A stretch of 64,000 nucleotides of DNA, from contig OU612071.1 of the NCBI GenBank assembly GCA_914767715.1, forward strand, positions 27,835,681 through 27,899,680, given 5' to 3'. How positions within the stretch are numbered: the stretch's first letter is position 1; each line of letters opens with the position of its first letter. The notes under the pieces are model-generated. The model had not been told where the DNA came from and made no database searches. It worked only from the letters and a program-made list of their open reading frames with translations. Positions 12,006 through 23,362 of the stretch are shown here, one piece after another. The position numbers and the translations under genes were made by a program. Origin of the DNA: Membranipora membranacea (Eukaryota; Bryozoa; Gymnolaemata; Cheilostomatida; Membraniporidae).

Positions 12006-14569
12006 TGCTGATATAATACTACACTCTGCTAAAATGGCACCTGATATCCTCCGCTAAGGTCGCTTCCTTTTATCGACACTGCTGTCTGTAAATTGCTGCT
12101 CTCACAATGGTTACAATCTATAAAGTCCCGACTTGTTGATAAGAGACACGAGTACAGGCGATGGTAGAGGTCTGTATATCCTGCTGCTCTTTATTAGAGT
12201 ATGACTTCTCTCTGCAGGAGCACTTCTATCATGTAGTTTGTCACGCAGTAAGACTGAGATGTTGTTTTGTTATCTTAAAAGTTACTGCCGCAATCAGAGT
12301 GCAAATCACCTAACCCATGTGACAAGGAGCGTATAATCATAGGGGGTTATCTAATGCTACAACACAACAAATATTAGTTATGGTTTAATGATAATGTATT
12401 CGATATTGATTCTTTTATTCAAGCTAAATAATTCGCTTGACATCATGAAAACAAGGGTGTGACTTACAATCATTTGGAAGGAAATCTAAAAGGGGGCGTT
12501 TCACTTAACAATTACGCCCCTTGTTCAGCTTGGCTAGTATACGAGACATTAACTTCCTCTTTTGCTTGGTTGAGTTATTATGGAGCGCTGCTAGTGTAGG
12601 TATACACTTTCTGCTACTTCCCTCATCGTTCACAAACACAATCAGATCACAGAACATAAATACTCAACACGACAACTCAATCAGAGCAATGTTGTTCTAA
12701 AGGCGTCTGAATACTAAATGGGCATTCAATTTCTATTCATATTCACATTTTCTAAATGCATATAATTTCTTGCATTTTGTATGCTAGGTTAGCACAATCG
12801 TTCCAATCATATAAACCCTAGATTGAGCCACAGTTGATAGGTCTATCCCTTTAAAAAATATCCATTTTTCAAGCGGACTACTATATCGAATGATTTGACA
12901 GGTAGGTAAGGCATTATTACATCCAATGACGGATGAAGGAGCTCAGAAATTTTACAGTAAGAGACTTTGTTCACGGTGGGGGGGGGGGGAGGAGAGGAAA
13001 GGTGAGGTGGAGGGGGGATTTAACGGTATAACTAATATTTTGCAATCTTACTCAAAATCAGAAATGTTATAATAATTACACGGTTATAAATTAGTATTTT
13101 AGTCAGTGGATTGAGTGGGCGACTCATCAAAATATAAATATTAGACCCGGGTATTGTGTACCTAACCGTTAATTTACCTGCTAATTGATAGCTTTGAGTT
13201 AAATAATTATATGTTTTACCTGCTGAGTGTTTTATGTCTTTGCAAATCCCAGGGGAGTCAAGTGATTTAATTGATGATTACGTTATGCCGAGCGTTATGC
13301 CTAGCGTCCTGTGGCGAGTTGTGTTGTACATTACGTTGCGATGGGTGAGTAATTCCCTACACAACGTAAAAATAACCATGGGATAGAACATAATGACCTG
13401 CAGTTAATTGCGGTCAAAACCCTGAAGAAATGATAGCTTGAATGGCATCTTCTATACCGTTATATTATTACTTCTATACCGTTATATTATTATATTATAT
13501 TATATTATTATATTATATTATTACTTGAGGAGTTTTCCACTGTTTCTTTAGGAACAAATAAAAGTCATAGAATCGTTTCCCTATTAGAGTTAGAGAGCCA
13601 ATTTTTTTAATTGCTCAGATATTGTAATCAAACAATGCATTTGTTATTGAATCGCTTCACCTCCACTTTTCGGTTAAAGGTTTCTTAGCAGGATTCCATA
13701 CAAGAGAAATCAGTAACACCATGTCGTGCGAGAGAGTCTCTTACATACCTGTTCGTCAAATTTTCGTTGCATTTGAACAAATAGGGGCCCCTTGGCTACT
13801 AAGATTCTCGGTTAAATGGCTGTTAAATATATTCAAAGGCAAACATGAAAGACAATAGTTAAGTGGGGAAAGAGGTAGAGGCTGCCTGATTCTTTAGCTG
13901 TCTTGATAAATTGTGATCTACTTCGCATATGTGGTGCTAGAACAATTTCAAGTAGATCTCCAGTTTTGTTTTGTTTTGATATATTATCTATACTGTAGCT
14001 ACAGTGCACCGAGTAGCTGATAGGAATGAGGAAAAATAGGGGAGGTATTTCTGTAATTGAACTTTACTTAGCCAATGTCAACAAAACAAACAAAAGCTTG
14101 AATTATAATTAATAAAACTGATCCCGGAGGGTTCTGTATTTTGTTATTGCTATCTCTTCTATAAACACTTAGCAGTTAGATGATAATGTGGATAATCAGT
14201 TCACAATTTATTCTTATCAGCCTGGCAAGCGCAGTAACAGTTGGCTACTAGCCAATATATTTTATTTCATTGGTGAGGATAACTTATAAATTGATCACAA
14301 TTTATTGTGAATGAATTGGACTTGATTAACTCGGGCTCCAGTTCTACTACAGTTCAACAGAACAGCAGGGACTGAACTCAAAACTGAAATAATCCAGTGA
14401 TATGATGAGATTTATTTATTTGTTGAAGGCTGTATTACAGAAGCAGAAGTGGTTAATATTGTTTGTGAGTTTGTATTTTCTGGAGTCGTGCCAACTTCCC
14501 ATTCTATGTAATATAAGGTCACTGTTATTGTATCAAGCTGTTAAAGTTTGATGATTTAGAAAGAAACTC
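12006..14569. other. Intergenic, upstream of the sushi gene
   Basis: This contains the presumed promoter of the minus-strand sushi gene, but no clear TATA box. It also holds a G-rich run at about 12977-13018 and a tatta/ttata microsatellite at about 13460-13530. I see no gene. Confidence 0.5.
13458..13530. repeat. ATATT-type AT-rich microsatellite
   Basis: A 20-base stretch (cttctataccgttatattat type) is duplicated and then runs into repeated tatatta units. This is simple-sequence DNA. Confidence 0.7.
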
Positions 14570-14577
14570 CTGTATAG

Positions 14578-15533
14578 CAGACCTGGGTCCAAGTCATCGC
14601 AAGTCAAGTCAAGTCAAGTCATTGTCGATGCTAAGTCAAGTCAAGTCACATTTACACCAAGTCAAGTCAAGTCAATTGGTGTCTATTTCTTTCGCCGTCA
14701 AGTCAAGTCAAGTCAAGTCATGATTTTTTGTAAGTCAAGTCAAGTCAAAGATGGGTGACTTACAAGTCATGGCAAAGTCACGCTCATTAACCATGAAAAT
14801 CGACTCGGAATTTATTTCAATCCCGGGTGACTCCAAATCGTGGAGGAGTTAGTTAGGTCCTCAGGAGTTGCTCTACTAATCGGGATTTGCTCCCCTCCCC
14901 ACAAACGAAAGAAGGTATGGATGTGTACGCAATTCAGCATTGTTACTTCATTGTATATATATACCTTTATTGTGTCAATGATGACAAATGAAATGTTTCA
15001 TGCTGTAAAAAGATGAGCTGGTGGAGGATAAATAAATAAACACAGACTAAGATTGATCACTATTTGTTAAGGACGGATAAAACGTTCTCTCTGAAAAGGT
15101 TTTTGCATCTGCCCGTTTGTAATGTCTCTAAGGTCATGAGAGGTTTGTCAATGGCAGTGGCTACTGGTTTCGAAGTTGGGGTTTCAGAGTTGGGGTTTCA
15201 GAGTTGGGGTCTCAGAGTTGGGGTTTCAGAGTTGGGGTTTCAGAGTTGGGGTTATCAGTTATGATTATCCTTCCTATATCTCTTTCTACATTATGTTATA
15301 AGATTTCACACATTGACTTATGTTGACTTGACCAAAGTCAGGACAACTCCCAAGTCAAGTCAAGTCAAAGTCAATTTTTCATTAAGTCAAGTCAAGTCAA
15401 GTGTTGTCTATTTGTTTTTGACATCAAGTCAAGTCAAGTCAAGTCATAATTTTGTTAAGTCAAGTCAAATCCTGACTTTGACTTGACTTGACTTGAAGAT
15501 GACTTGACTTACCATGACTTGGACCCAGGTCTG
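14578..15533. mobile_element. Non-autonomous hAT-like DNA transposon with AAGTC satellite ends
   Basis: The element is bounded by 20-bp perfect terminal inverted repeats beginning CAGACCTGGGTCC. Perfect 8-bp direct repeats (ctgtatag, 14570-14577 and 15534-15541) flank it. The duplication has T at position 2 and A at position 7, which is the known hAT target preference. Both ends carry arrays of the pentamer aagtc. A subterminal block of about 100 bp, including gtctattt and then four aagtc units, is repeated in direct orientation in both halves. The interior has no transposase, only a 14-bp minisatellite, so movement would need an enzyme from elsewhere. The clean TSD implies a fairly recent insertion. 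Confidence 0.9.
15175..15252. repeat. 14-bp minisatellite inside the hAT-like element
   Basis: About six copies of ggggtttcagagtt with a single c/t variant lie in the unique interior of the element. The open frame across them (GVSELGFQSW type) is a by-product of the repeat. Confidence 0.85.
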
Positions 15534-15559
15534 CTGTATAGAATACTCAGACAGCTAAC

Positions 15560-15902
15560 TCACAAACTTCTTGATAATTATATTTACGTCTGACTTGCTG
15601 TCTTGCATTTCCATAATACACATAGTTTAATGGACTGGAAAGATCAAAACCATCAATAAATTCAAGCTGACCCCAACCATTGTTCTCTTTATGATGAAGG
15701 AGCAACCATCTAAAATTGCAAGCTTACCCAAACCCTCTAGCCACAATGTATGGTGCAACAAAGAATTGATGAACTCTTCATTTGTTTCATGCATGGCAAG
15801 TTGGCAAACCCATAAATCTCGGCAGACAAACTCCTGACTTGAAGCACTTCTGTAATTCATTTTCATTTTTCTAAGCCTAAACTTGGGTGTTACTCTTTCC
15901 AA
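15560..15902 (-). pseudogene. Broken C-type lectin domain relic
   Basis: On the minus strand one frame gives a CTLD-like first half containing CRDLWVCQLAMHETNEEF, like the helix-2 region of lectin domains. The continuation (ENNGWGQLEFIDGFDLSS) lies in a different frame after about 15690. The two halves join only across a frameshift, and no splice pair explains the shift. I see no exon partners on either side. It is therefore a decayed CTLD, less like the lectins at 50-57 kb than those are like each other. The family call rests on motif order alone. Confidence 0.5.
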
Positions 15903-17213
15903 TTATTGTATTTTACTGGAGATTAGAAGGACAGCCCAACGACAGTAGTGGGCTAGGCAAAACAGTAAAGATAATAAGCATATACATCGGTATAGTATTA
16001 GTATATGTAATGTCAAGGTCGGTACATGGGTTGGCAGCTTGAGAAAGGAACCTTTTGATGTATTCTGCTCGCCTCAGGATGTATAGCCTAACGTTGATGT
16101 TTTATTGACAATTTTGATTTGCAGGTGGCAGCATTAGCTGTGTGTGAATACTTCCTGGTTTCCGTAATACGGTGAGTCAGTATAATTCAATAATCTAAAA
16201 TAAAAAGTCATAGTGTTACGCTGCATGCCATTGGTCGGTTATCACTCGAAACAAGGAAATTGATGCCAGTTTTGAATCTAATTTGGAATGATAGAATAAC
16301 TGTTTTGCAATATAATGTTTCAACTATTCGACAAGTGCTTGCTTTTGAAATTGATGTCAATTATGTTTTTATTTGGTTCCTACATCCAGTACAAATTGAA
16401 ATACAGACATGAATTAACAAGTAAAAAAATAGTGCAGCGGTATGGTCGTATAGTCAGAGACTAGTATGGCAACCATCCGATTAATCTACATTGGTACAAC
16501 TGCAATTGTGGAAGCAACATATATTCCAAAAGTTGAGACAGACAAAATCAAGCCACACTGAGCTTTATGTATGTATATTTGTATGACATCTAATTTTAAA
16601 ACACAATTAATCAGAAGAGGCCTCATTACTGTTTGTTTAAGTTACATCATACAGTCTTGTAGTCAACAGGTCAACAGGTCAAAAGGTCAACAGGTCAACA
16701 GGTCAACAGGTCAACAGGTCAACACGTCAACAGGTCAACAGGTCAACAGGTCAACAGGTCAACAGGTCAACAGGACAACAGTGCACAGCCAACAATAAGA
16801 GCCTAGACATGTTTAATATCAATGTTATTGCCATCAAAATCATTGATGCAATGAGGCTGTCACGGAACCAGGGAGAATGATCCGTGTACATTTGGCTACA
16901 TAGTTAAAGTTTCTATGTGCCTTTTTTACTGGCACTGCAAATATACTGCAAATCTTTGCACATGATGATAAAAAAGTAAGAACAGGCCTACATATTTGTA
17001 AGCCGTATGTCTATTCGACTGCATGTTACCTTCCCTGTGTGATGCTATGAACACCAGCACGTTCCTCAACAATTCGGTATATTTGACTTTATTATGTTTT
17101 TTATAGCTAAAACCTTCAAGGTTGGACATGTAAGTCCTTTACCAAAGAAAGTTTGCAATTCGTATTCATACCTGAAAGAGAACCACAAAAGTTATATTTT
17201 AATATTTGATGCG
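15903..17213. other. Intergenic with one minisatellite
   Basis: Apart from the 9-bp minisatellite at 16662-16780 I see no gene, promoter or mobile-element end here. Confidence 0.5.
16662..16780. repeat. 9-bp minisatellite gtcaacagg, about 13 copies
   Basis: Tandem gtcaacagg units with one aaaagg, one acacgt and a degenerate last copy. The apparent peptide of Gln-Val-Asn-Arg-Ser-Thr-Gly type is a translation of the repeat, not a gene. Confidence 0.95.
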
Positions 17214-17963
17214 TAATGATGCATACTTGCCGAGTCTCCCGATTTAGGCGTGACCCTCCAGATTTTTACACCCACCTCCCACTTTTTGTAAATCTCACTA
17301 TTTCCTCCAGATTTTAGAGATAACAGTCCAATCGCATTTTTTTGATAGTTATCCAAGCACATGTTGTTGTTGACTAGTTACTGTTAAGGTCTTTGCACAC
17401 AAAATTGAAAGAATTATCAAATTAAATAATCCTAACAAATTTACCTGTTCTGTTAAGATTCAGCCTATTATTGTTAATGACCAATAGCATCCTCTCATAA
17501 CTCACAACACTGACTGTCATTGGTCACAATATAAAGTAGCTAGTCAAGTGCATACCTTTAGTTTTCATTTCCTTTCAGATCACACATTTTTTATTATTAA
17601 TTTTGTACTGTCTACTCTAGTTAAATTTAAGTGAAGGGAAATAGAAACCTAACAATTCCAGAGGTAGGTCCACTACAATTTAACAAAGCCCGGACCAAAG
17701 ACTTTGAAACATATTTAATGTTAGTCAAACAGGAATATAGTACCTTATCTGGATTCTCACTGTCTGTGACTGAGCACGTTTTCAGATCTTGATGATGCAT
17801 GGGGACTTGTAGCCATGGGCCCCTGGGACTTACATGTATGTATGTATATTGTATTGTTATCAATACTTGATAAAATTCATTGTTGTTTTGCTCTGTGATG
17901 CCAAAAAAATATAAAATAAATTATAAATAAAAATATTAAAAAGTATCTATAAAAACGTCTAAC

Positions 17964-19700
17964 TTATAAGATGGAATTAAGCAGCCGAGCACACTCTGTT
18001 CGGAAACAGTTTTTACGAATGTTTACTCGCTGCTTGGGAATACAGAATCTACCAGAGTGTAGTCTCACTAGCTCGATTGGTGGATCGAGGCTAGTATAGG
18101 TACGCAGACATTTACTTTTAAAACGTTCCTGGTACAGCTCATCGAGGCTCTTACATTTGAGCTTTTTATTACTGAGTCTGTAGGCTGATTTTATGAAATG
18201 GTTCAGCTCATTGCGGTTTTCGACTGACATATGGCCGTGGATAATACTGAGGTGAAAGGCAAGCACACTTTCTATAAATGACTCATAGGCTAGCCGAATA
18301 GTGCTGTCCTTAACTTTCATTGATGATAAACGCTTCATTATATAGAGACGCTTGCTTGCCTTCTCCACAGTTAGAGCAGTATTCTCTGTAAAGTCAAGTT
18401 TCGGTGTTAGGATTGTCCCGAGATATTTGTACTTGACTTCTCGCTCGATTACGCTTTGGTGAATAGTGACTGGGTTTGGAGTTGGGTTGTGACGCTGATT
18501 TGTAAATAGGAGCTCTTTTGTCTTATTGGAGTTTATGGTAAGGTGGCTTTCGTCACACCATTTAGCTATTCTGTCAACTTCCAATTGTAGTTGGGAGTTG
18601 TCTCCTCGGTTCAAGCATTCAAGGATGATTGTATCATCTGCGTATTTTATGATATGTGTGTTTGGCAGTGTAGTAGACATAGCCTCAACATAGATAGAGA
18701 ATAATATAGGGCTCAGTACACAGCCCTGGGGACTGCCCACTGAGGTGCTGATGGATTGCGATTTTCGACCAGCGGCAACAACGGTCTGAGATCTGTTTGT
18801 AAGGAAGCTGTGAACCCAGCGGATAATATTACCATTTATTCCTTTAGCGTGCAGTTTATCTACGAGTATAGATGGATCGATAGTGTTGAAGGCACTGCTA
18901 AAGTCAATAAACACCGCCCTGACGTAGTTCTTAGCGTCACTGTTCAGATGTTCTGAGATGACGTCTAGAAGCACAAGCAATGCGTCATCGGTCCCTCTGT
19001 TCGATCTATAAGCAAACTGATTTACATCTGAGATTTTTGTGGTAATGTACGGAGCTATGAGATTTTCTAGACATTTGGCTACTATAGATGTGAGCGCTAT
19101 TGGACGGTAGTCTTTCGATTCATTGGCACCTGGAATTTTCGGTATGGGTGATATCATTGCACTTTTCCAGATTTGCGGCACAGTAGATGAGCGGATGGAC
19201 AGGTTAAAAAGATTACAAATAGGCTGGGCCAGTGAGTCAGCAAGCGTTTTAAGCACTCTACCACTTAATTCATCAGGGCCTGTGCTCTTATTAGTGTCAA
19301 CATTCTTGAGCACGTTGTACACTTGATCAATAGAAAAAGGATTGAAATCAATATCAGCATCAGGTAAGCTAGGCATATCAACAGCACGTTCAAATCTACA
19401 GAAAAAATCATTTAACTTATCAGCATCGACAGAGCATTCTTTACGTTCAGTATTCATTTTAAGCAAGGACTTGAGACTAGACCAGGCAGTCTTGGGATCA
19501 GCTTTGAACTTACTATCGGTCTCAGCTGCTAGAGCTGACTTAGCCTGACGTATTTCACGTTGAAGCTGTGATCGTAAGCTTCGTAGTTCATTGTGATTTT
19601 GATTATGGAGAGCTTTGTTCCTGAGTGACAGCAGCTGTTTGATTTTACTGTTTATCCATGGTTTATGGTGGTACACTTTCTTCTTGACTGGGGGATGCAC
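17964..19700 (-). pseudogene. LINE reverse transcriptase part of ORF2
   Basis: About 570 residues of RT. Motif A reads FIDFSSAFNTID (about 264-275), motif B is SPQGCVLSP (323-331), and the catalytic YADD box is at 353-356; the thumb and a C-terminal RT tail follow. All core RT residues look intact. The frame has no initiation signal of its own; it is the continuation of the endonuclease frame. The two are separated by a one-base shift at a run of five C (about 19688-19694), where one extra C would join them. It may be a true inactivating indel or a homopolymer sequencing error. Confidence 0.9.
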
Positions 19701-20734
19701 TCATCAATGCAGAACTTTAGGTAGTCATTGAATATTGTGGCTTGTGTATCTATATCCCCATTGTTGGTGTCTAGAATGGCAGACCAGTCAGTGGTATCCA
19801 GGCAGTTTTGGAGCTTGAGAATGTTTTCATTACTCCAGATCTGTTTTGTGACATACCTGGGTTTGGTGGTGGAATCAGTCTGCCTGTGGTCTTTGGGTAG
19901 TAGAAGAGCAGAAAAGTGATCGCTGGCACCCATTGCTGGTAGTTGGGTACCTATGTAGCTGAACTTCTTGTTGGTATAGCATTTGTCAAGTGTCTTCTTC
20001 TTACGAGTGGGGAATGTGACATGTTGTTTATATCTCCTCAGCTTGACACTAGCAGAGTTGAAGTCACCTAGAGCTATTATTGCTGCATTAGGATGATCTT
20101 GTTCAGTGATCTCAATAGTTTGATGTATCTTAGCAACTGCTTCTTTGACCTTTGTGGTGGAAGGAGGGTCAAACACTGGACAGTATATGATAATAAAGAT
20201 GATACATGAGATCTCTCGAGGAAGCCAATAGGGTCTTACTTTGACAACCATAGTCTCTAGATTGGGCTCGTTGTGAGTCGATACTATTTTATATGAATTA
20301 GCCCACTTATCACTTATATAAATTGATAAGCCCCCACCCTGTGATTTCTGAGTCAGCACATTGTCTCGATCTGCTCTGAGTAGAGTGTACCCTGGTAGAC
20401 TAAGTTGATTATCTGAGTGGTAACTAGTCAGCCATGTCTCAGTCAGTACTAGGGAGCAGCAGTTTTTTAACTGATTGGTGGCTATCAGTGCTTCAAACTC
20501 ATCAACTTTATTGTAGAGTCTGTTGACATTGGAGAGGAAGATGGATGGTAGGTTGAGTTTGATCTTGCCTTTGTATACTGCCTCTCTGACTCTAACTTTT
20601 ACTCCTGCTCTTTTACCACGGATTTTGCTGAGGCTTAACTCAGGAGCTGCTCTCTGAACTTTATGTCTATAATTCTGCTTCCAATTGTCCTTTTGGATGT
20701 GTTTAGACGTTCTGTTAATGTTAAGCAGAGTTTA
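19652..20734 (-). pseudogene. LINE endonuclease part of ORF2
   Basis: This is the AP-endonuclease-like half of the LINE ORF2. It opens after a TAA near 20735 and stays open past the first Met at 20359 in both directions. Visible catalytic motifs are TETWL, ALGDFNSA and SDHFSALL. The residues upstream of TETWL (NVNRLYNKVDEFEAL) match the start of LINE endonucleases. It ends prematurely at 19652, 40 bases into the overlap with the RT frame, because of the single-base shift. It lies between an unreadable 5' part and the RT. Confidence 0.85.
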
Positions 20735-21529
20735 TCTATCAATTTTGTCAGATGACAGTGTAGTTTAGTCAGTTTCTGATATAAAATTGATAAAAATCTA
20801 GAGAGAGCAAATTTTACAACACGGCCGCCATCTTGGCGCCAAAAATATGCCTCTACTTTGCCAATGGGGTGTTTGATACTGGACATTGACAATGTAAAGG
20901 CATGTATGTAAGAGTCCCAGGGGCCCATGGATTGATTGTAATTGTTTAAAGTGTATTTCACCTCAGTTTGATATTTAAGTACTAGTACAAACATGAAATT
21001 ATTTGGGGTCAAATATACCTTTTTAGCCCTTCCTAGTGGCTGGAAACGCTCTCAGAGCTTCTGCAGACGGGCTCCACCCCGTACCCCGTTGGGGGCTCAC
21101 ACCGCCCCCCAAACCCCCAGGTGGGTGACTCGGGTGCTTTGCACCCTCGAAGCATCACGTTGTGGTGCAGTATCGCCGTAAAGTGGAATCTCCCTATTTT
21201 GTATTAAGATTACTTGGCAAGTATGTAATGATGTACTCCTTCTAAATTTGGATGTTATAAACAAATGTTAAATTTGAAAATTTTAATTATTTCAATTACA
21301 AACTCTCTTCCACCATTTTGTTTCAGTAACGCCAATACCCATACTCTCCAAATAAATATATTATTGGAAAAAAAGTGATGTATAAAATAATTTTTTTCTA
21401 GAATCGAAGCAGTTATCTTTTGTTGTGTCAATCTAAATATATTTTTTTATTTTTTTATCTATGCACTAGGTCTTATTTGACCGCCCTATTTAACTGGCCC
21501 CTTTAAGCTCGGGTGGCTTGTGTGGGGTA

Positions 21530-21770
21530 GTACCCTATACCCTTGCCCGCCGTTGCCGGCTACTCTTTTTTCGAAGAGGCAGAGAGGGATCTTTATACTG
21601 CATGCAAGCACACAGTAGACCTCCTGTATTTATGGTCCTGATCCGAACAGACCTGGCTCGGATGAATGGCTTGCCAGTGCCAAATCAGAAATGACAGCCG
21701 GCGCCGGGAATCGAACCTGGATCATAAGATCACAAGTCCATACCCTTAACCGTCAGACCACTCCTGACTC
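21530..21770 (-). mobile_element. tRNA-derived SINE
   Basis: On the minus strand the block starts with a tRNA-like head. GTGGTCTGACGGTTAAGG resembles an A box, and GGTTCGATTCC is a perfect B box about 45 bases later. A non-tRNA body of about 170 bp follows. The RNA would not fold as a true tRNA (no acceptor pairing), so this is a SINE and not a gene. It lies about 300 bp beyond the hAT-like element. I could not fix its 3' end or a target duplication. Confidence 0.55.
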
Positions 21771-22737
21771 CTTAAACAGTCATCTCAGTTACAAAATCAT
21801 TTACAAAAATAATATTATTGCTTTCAATAACACAATTAAGCATTTTCTTTGAGATTATAATAGCTTCTCAACTTAATTCAGTTTATTGCAGCTATGAGGT
21901 GGAGGGGCTACTGACTGCCCTGTGGTGCAGATCCAAAGCTTATCCCTAGGATTTCAATTGTTGAGTATTTTGCCTGCTGGTGAAAGTTAATTGCATCTTG
22001 ATACGTATCTAGTGGTGCCAGTGTTGTCTTCTACTGTTTGAGAAAATTAGACCTTGTGAATAACGATAATAGCCTATTTCAAAATCTAGGTGAATTTGAT
22101 CGAACAGGATCTTCAGGCAGGCAGTTTGGTTAAATCGCAAGCTGATGTAACTGAAAAGATCTCTTTTGTTTGATGGTATAGTTACATCTTTGTGTCTGAT
22201 AATGTCCTGTATTTATGCTGTGTGTAATGATTTAGTGTTGTGTCTCGATGGTGAGTTATATTGGGAGAATTCTTATGAGTTGGATAGTGTGAGATGTTAA
22301 TAAGGAAAGAGTGAGCTGATAGAATTGCTACTTTTATTCTCGATCCCAATATCACAACTGACGATAGTTAGGGGAACATTACATTATATATGATACTAAT
22401 TAGTGATGCACAGCATTAAAAGGAAACATTATTAACATACCAGGGAAATTAATTGCTCATTATCTTTAATTAACACAATCTACTTATAAATCAATCATGA
22501 GGGTCCTGACATTCCTCTGGTAATGAAACCTTAATTAAAATGTCAATATCCAGATATAACAAAGCCTTCTCACTGTATTATTTCAAGCTTATAAAACAGG
22601 TTGGCTTGTTGCCCTGAGTCTTTAGTGATCAACTGAACATTTGAATCATTCCTCAGAATAAGTTTGATTTTATTTTGATAAAATGCAATATAAACACACC
22701 AAGAGTTGTCAGCACTTTGAATATTATAAAACAAAAT
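21771..22737. other. Intergenic
   Basis: AT-rich sequence with no exon, repeat or mobile-element end that I can support. Confidence 0.45.
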
Positions 22738-22988
22738 CTAATACTTTTCGGAAATGAAAAAGTGTTTGCTTGTCTTGCATTGCGAGTCATCATAGAAAGC
22801 TTTACCAGAAGATTTCACGATTCTGCATGCTTCTCCGTCTGAACCAACATTACTGGCAGTCTCATGAGGCTCATATGCTGCCCATAGAGGAGACGTTGAA
22901 GAAAAGGCATCAGTCAATCTGCCATCCAATTTCCAGCCTTCGTTATTGTTCAACCTCAACCCGATCCAAAGGTAGTTTTATTTCCACA
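22738..22988 (-). pseudogene. Orphan last exon of a C-type lectin, inactivated
   Basis: The block is 251 nt, the same length as the last exon of the intact lectin gene at 54782-55032. It has the same phase-1 acceptor (tttttcag) and ends at a stop in the same place. The encoded second half of a CTLD matches it closely (WKLDGRLTDAFSSTSPLW against WRWDGRLTDAVSPTDPIW). Two lesions are visible. Codon 4 of the exon is TAA, and the final disulphide Cys (FICEK) is Ser (FISEK). No partner exons lie upstream on the minus strand, where a TPR relic runs the other way. It is a stranded duplicate. Confidence 0.75.
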
Positions 22989-23362
22989 CTGAAAAAATGA
23001 AAAATATGTTGCAATTAAGATAATAAAAATTCATGATAGATGCAATCAATTATGTATCATTTCACAACCTAGATCTGATAGGTAAGAAACAATCTTTTAG
23101 TGATGACAAATAGCTCAGCGCTGTTGATGGTGTACCATTGACTTCAATTGAAAATCACTTTTTGGATTAATTATCTGCCATTATCAAACTTCCTGCTGGT
23201 TAGTTTCTTTATGTGCATATCTCCATGAAGAAAAAGGTCCCAAATCAAAACGAAAGAATGTTAGTGAGATTAGGAGTTAATCTTCAGGTAGAGAGGAATC
23301 TGATGAGCGTAACGGATAAATAGCAGGTGTCCTTAGTCAAATAGGAGGCGGTCAGCGAGGAG

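Larger units (their letters stand above)
17843..20900 (-). mobile_element. LINE (non-LTR retrotransposon), CR1/L2-Jockey type, 5' truncated
   Basis: The element is read on the minus strand and lies between direct repeats catgtatgta (17833-17842 and 20901-20910), which act as a 10-bp target-site duplication. It encodes an AP-like endonuclease followed by reverse transcriptase. The 3' end, after the RT stop at 17964, is an AT-rich UTR ending in a gta/tgta short repeat rather than a long poly(A), as in CR1/L2-like families. No complete ORF1 is found upstream of the endonuclease, so the 5' end is truncated or decayed. Clade assignment is from motif style, not a tree. Confidence 0.88.
17222..21225. 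mobile_element. hAT-like non-autonomous element, split by a LINE insertion
   Basis: The left end CATACTTGCCGAGT (17222-) matches the inverted right end (to 21225) with one mismatch in 14. The 8-bp direct repeat taatgatg flanks it exactly at 17214-17221 and 21226-21233. Removing the LINE at 17843-20900 and one target copy leaves an element of roughly 940 bp. Its centre is then a hairpin with 18-bp perfect arms, 17813-17830 and 20913-20930 (CCATGGGCCCCTGGGACT). The right half has a GC-rich block (about 21040-21180) with short palindromes such as gggtgc...gcaccc. No transposase is encoded. Confidence 0.85.

Noticed and set aside
16571-16798. 75-codon frame with Gln-Val-Asn repeats
   Set aside because: It is a translation of the 9-bp minisatellite.
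20635-21012. 125-codon minus-strand frame at the LINE 5' side
   Set aside because: It crosses the LINE/hAT junction and the 10-bp target duplication, so it cannot be an original gene of either element.
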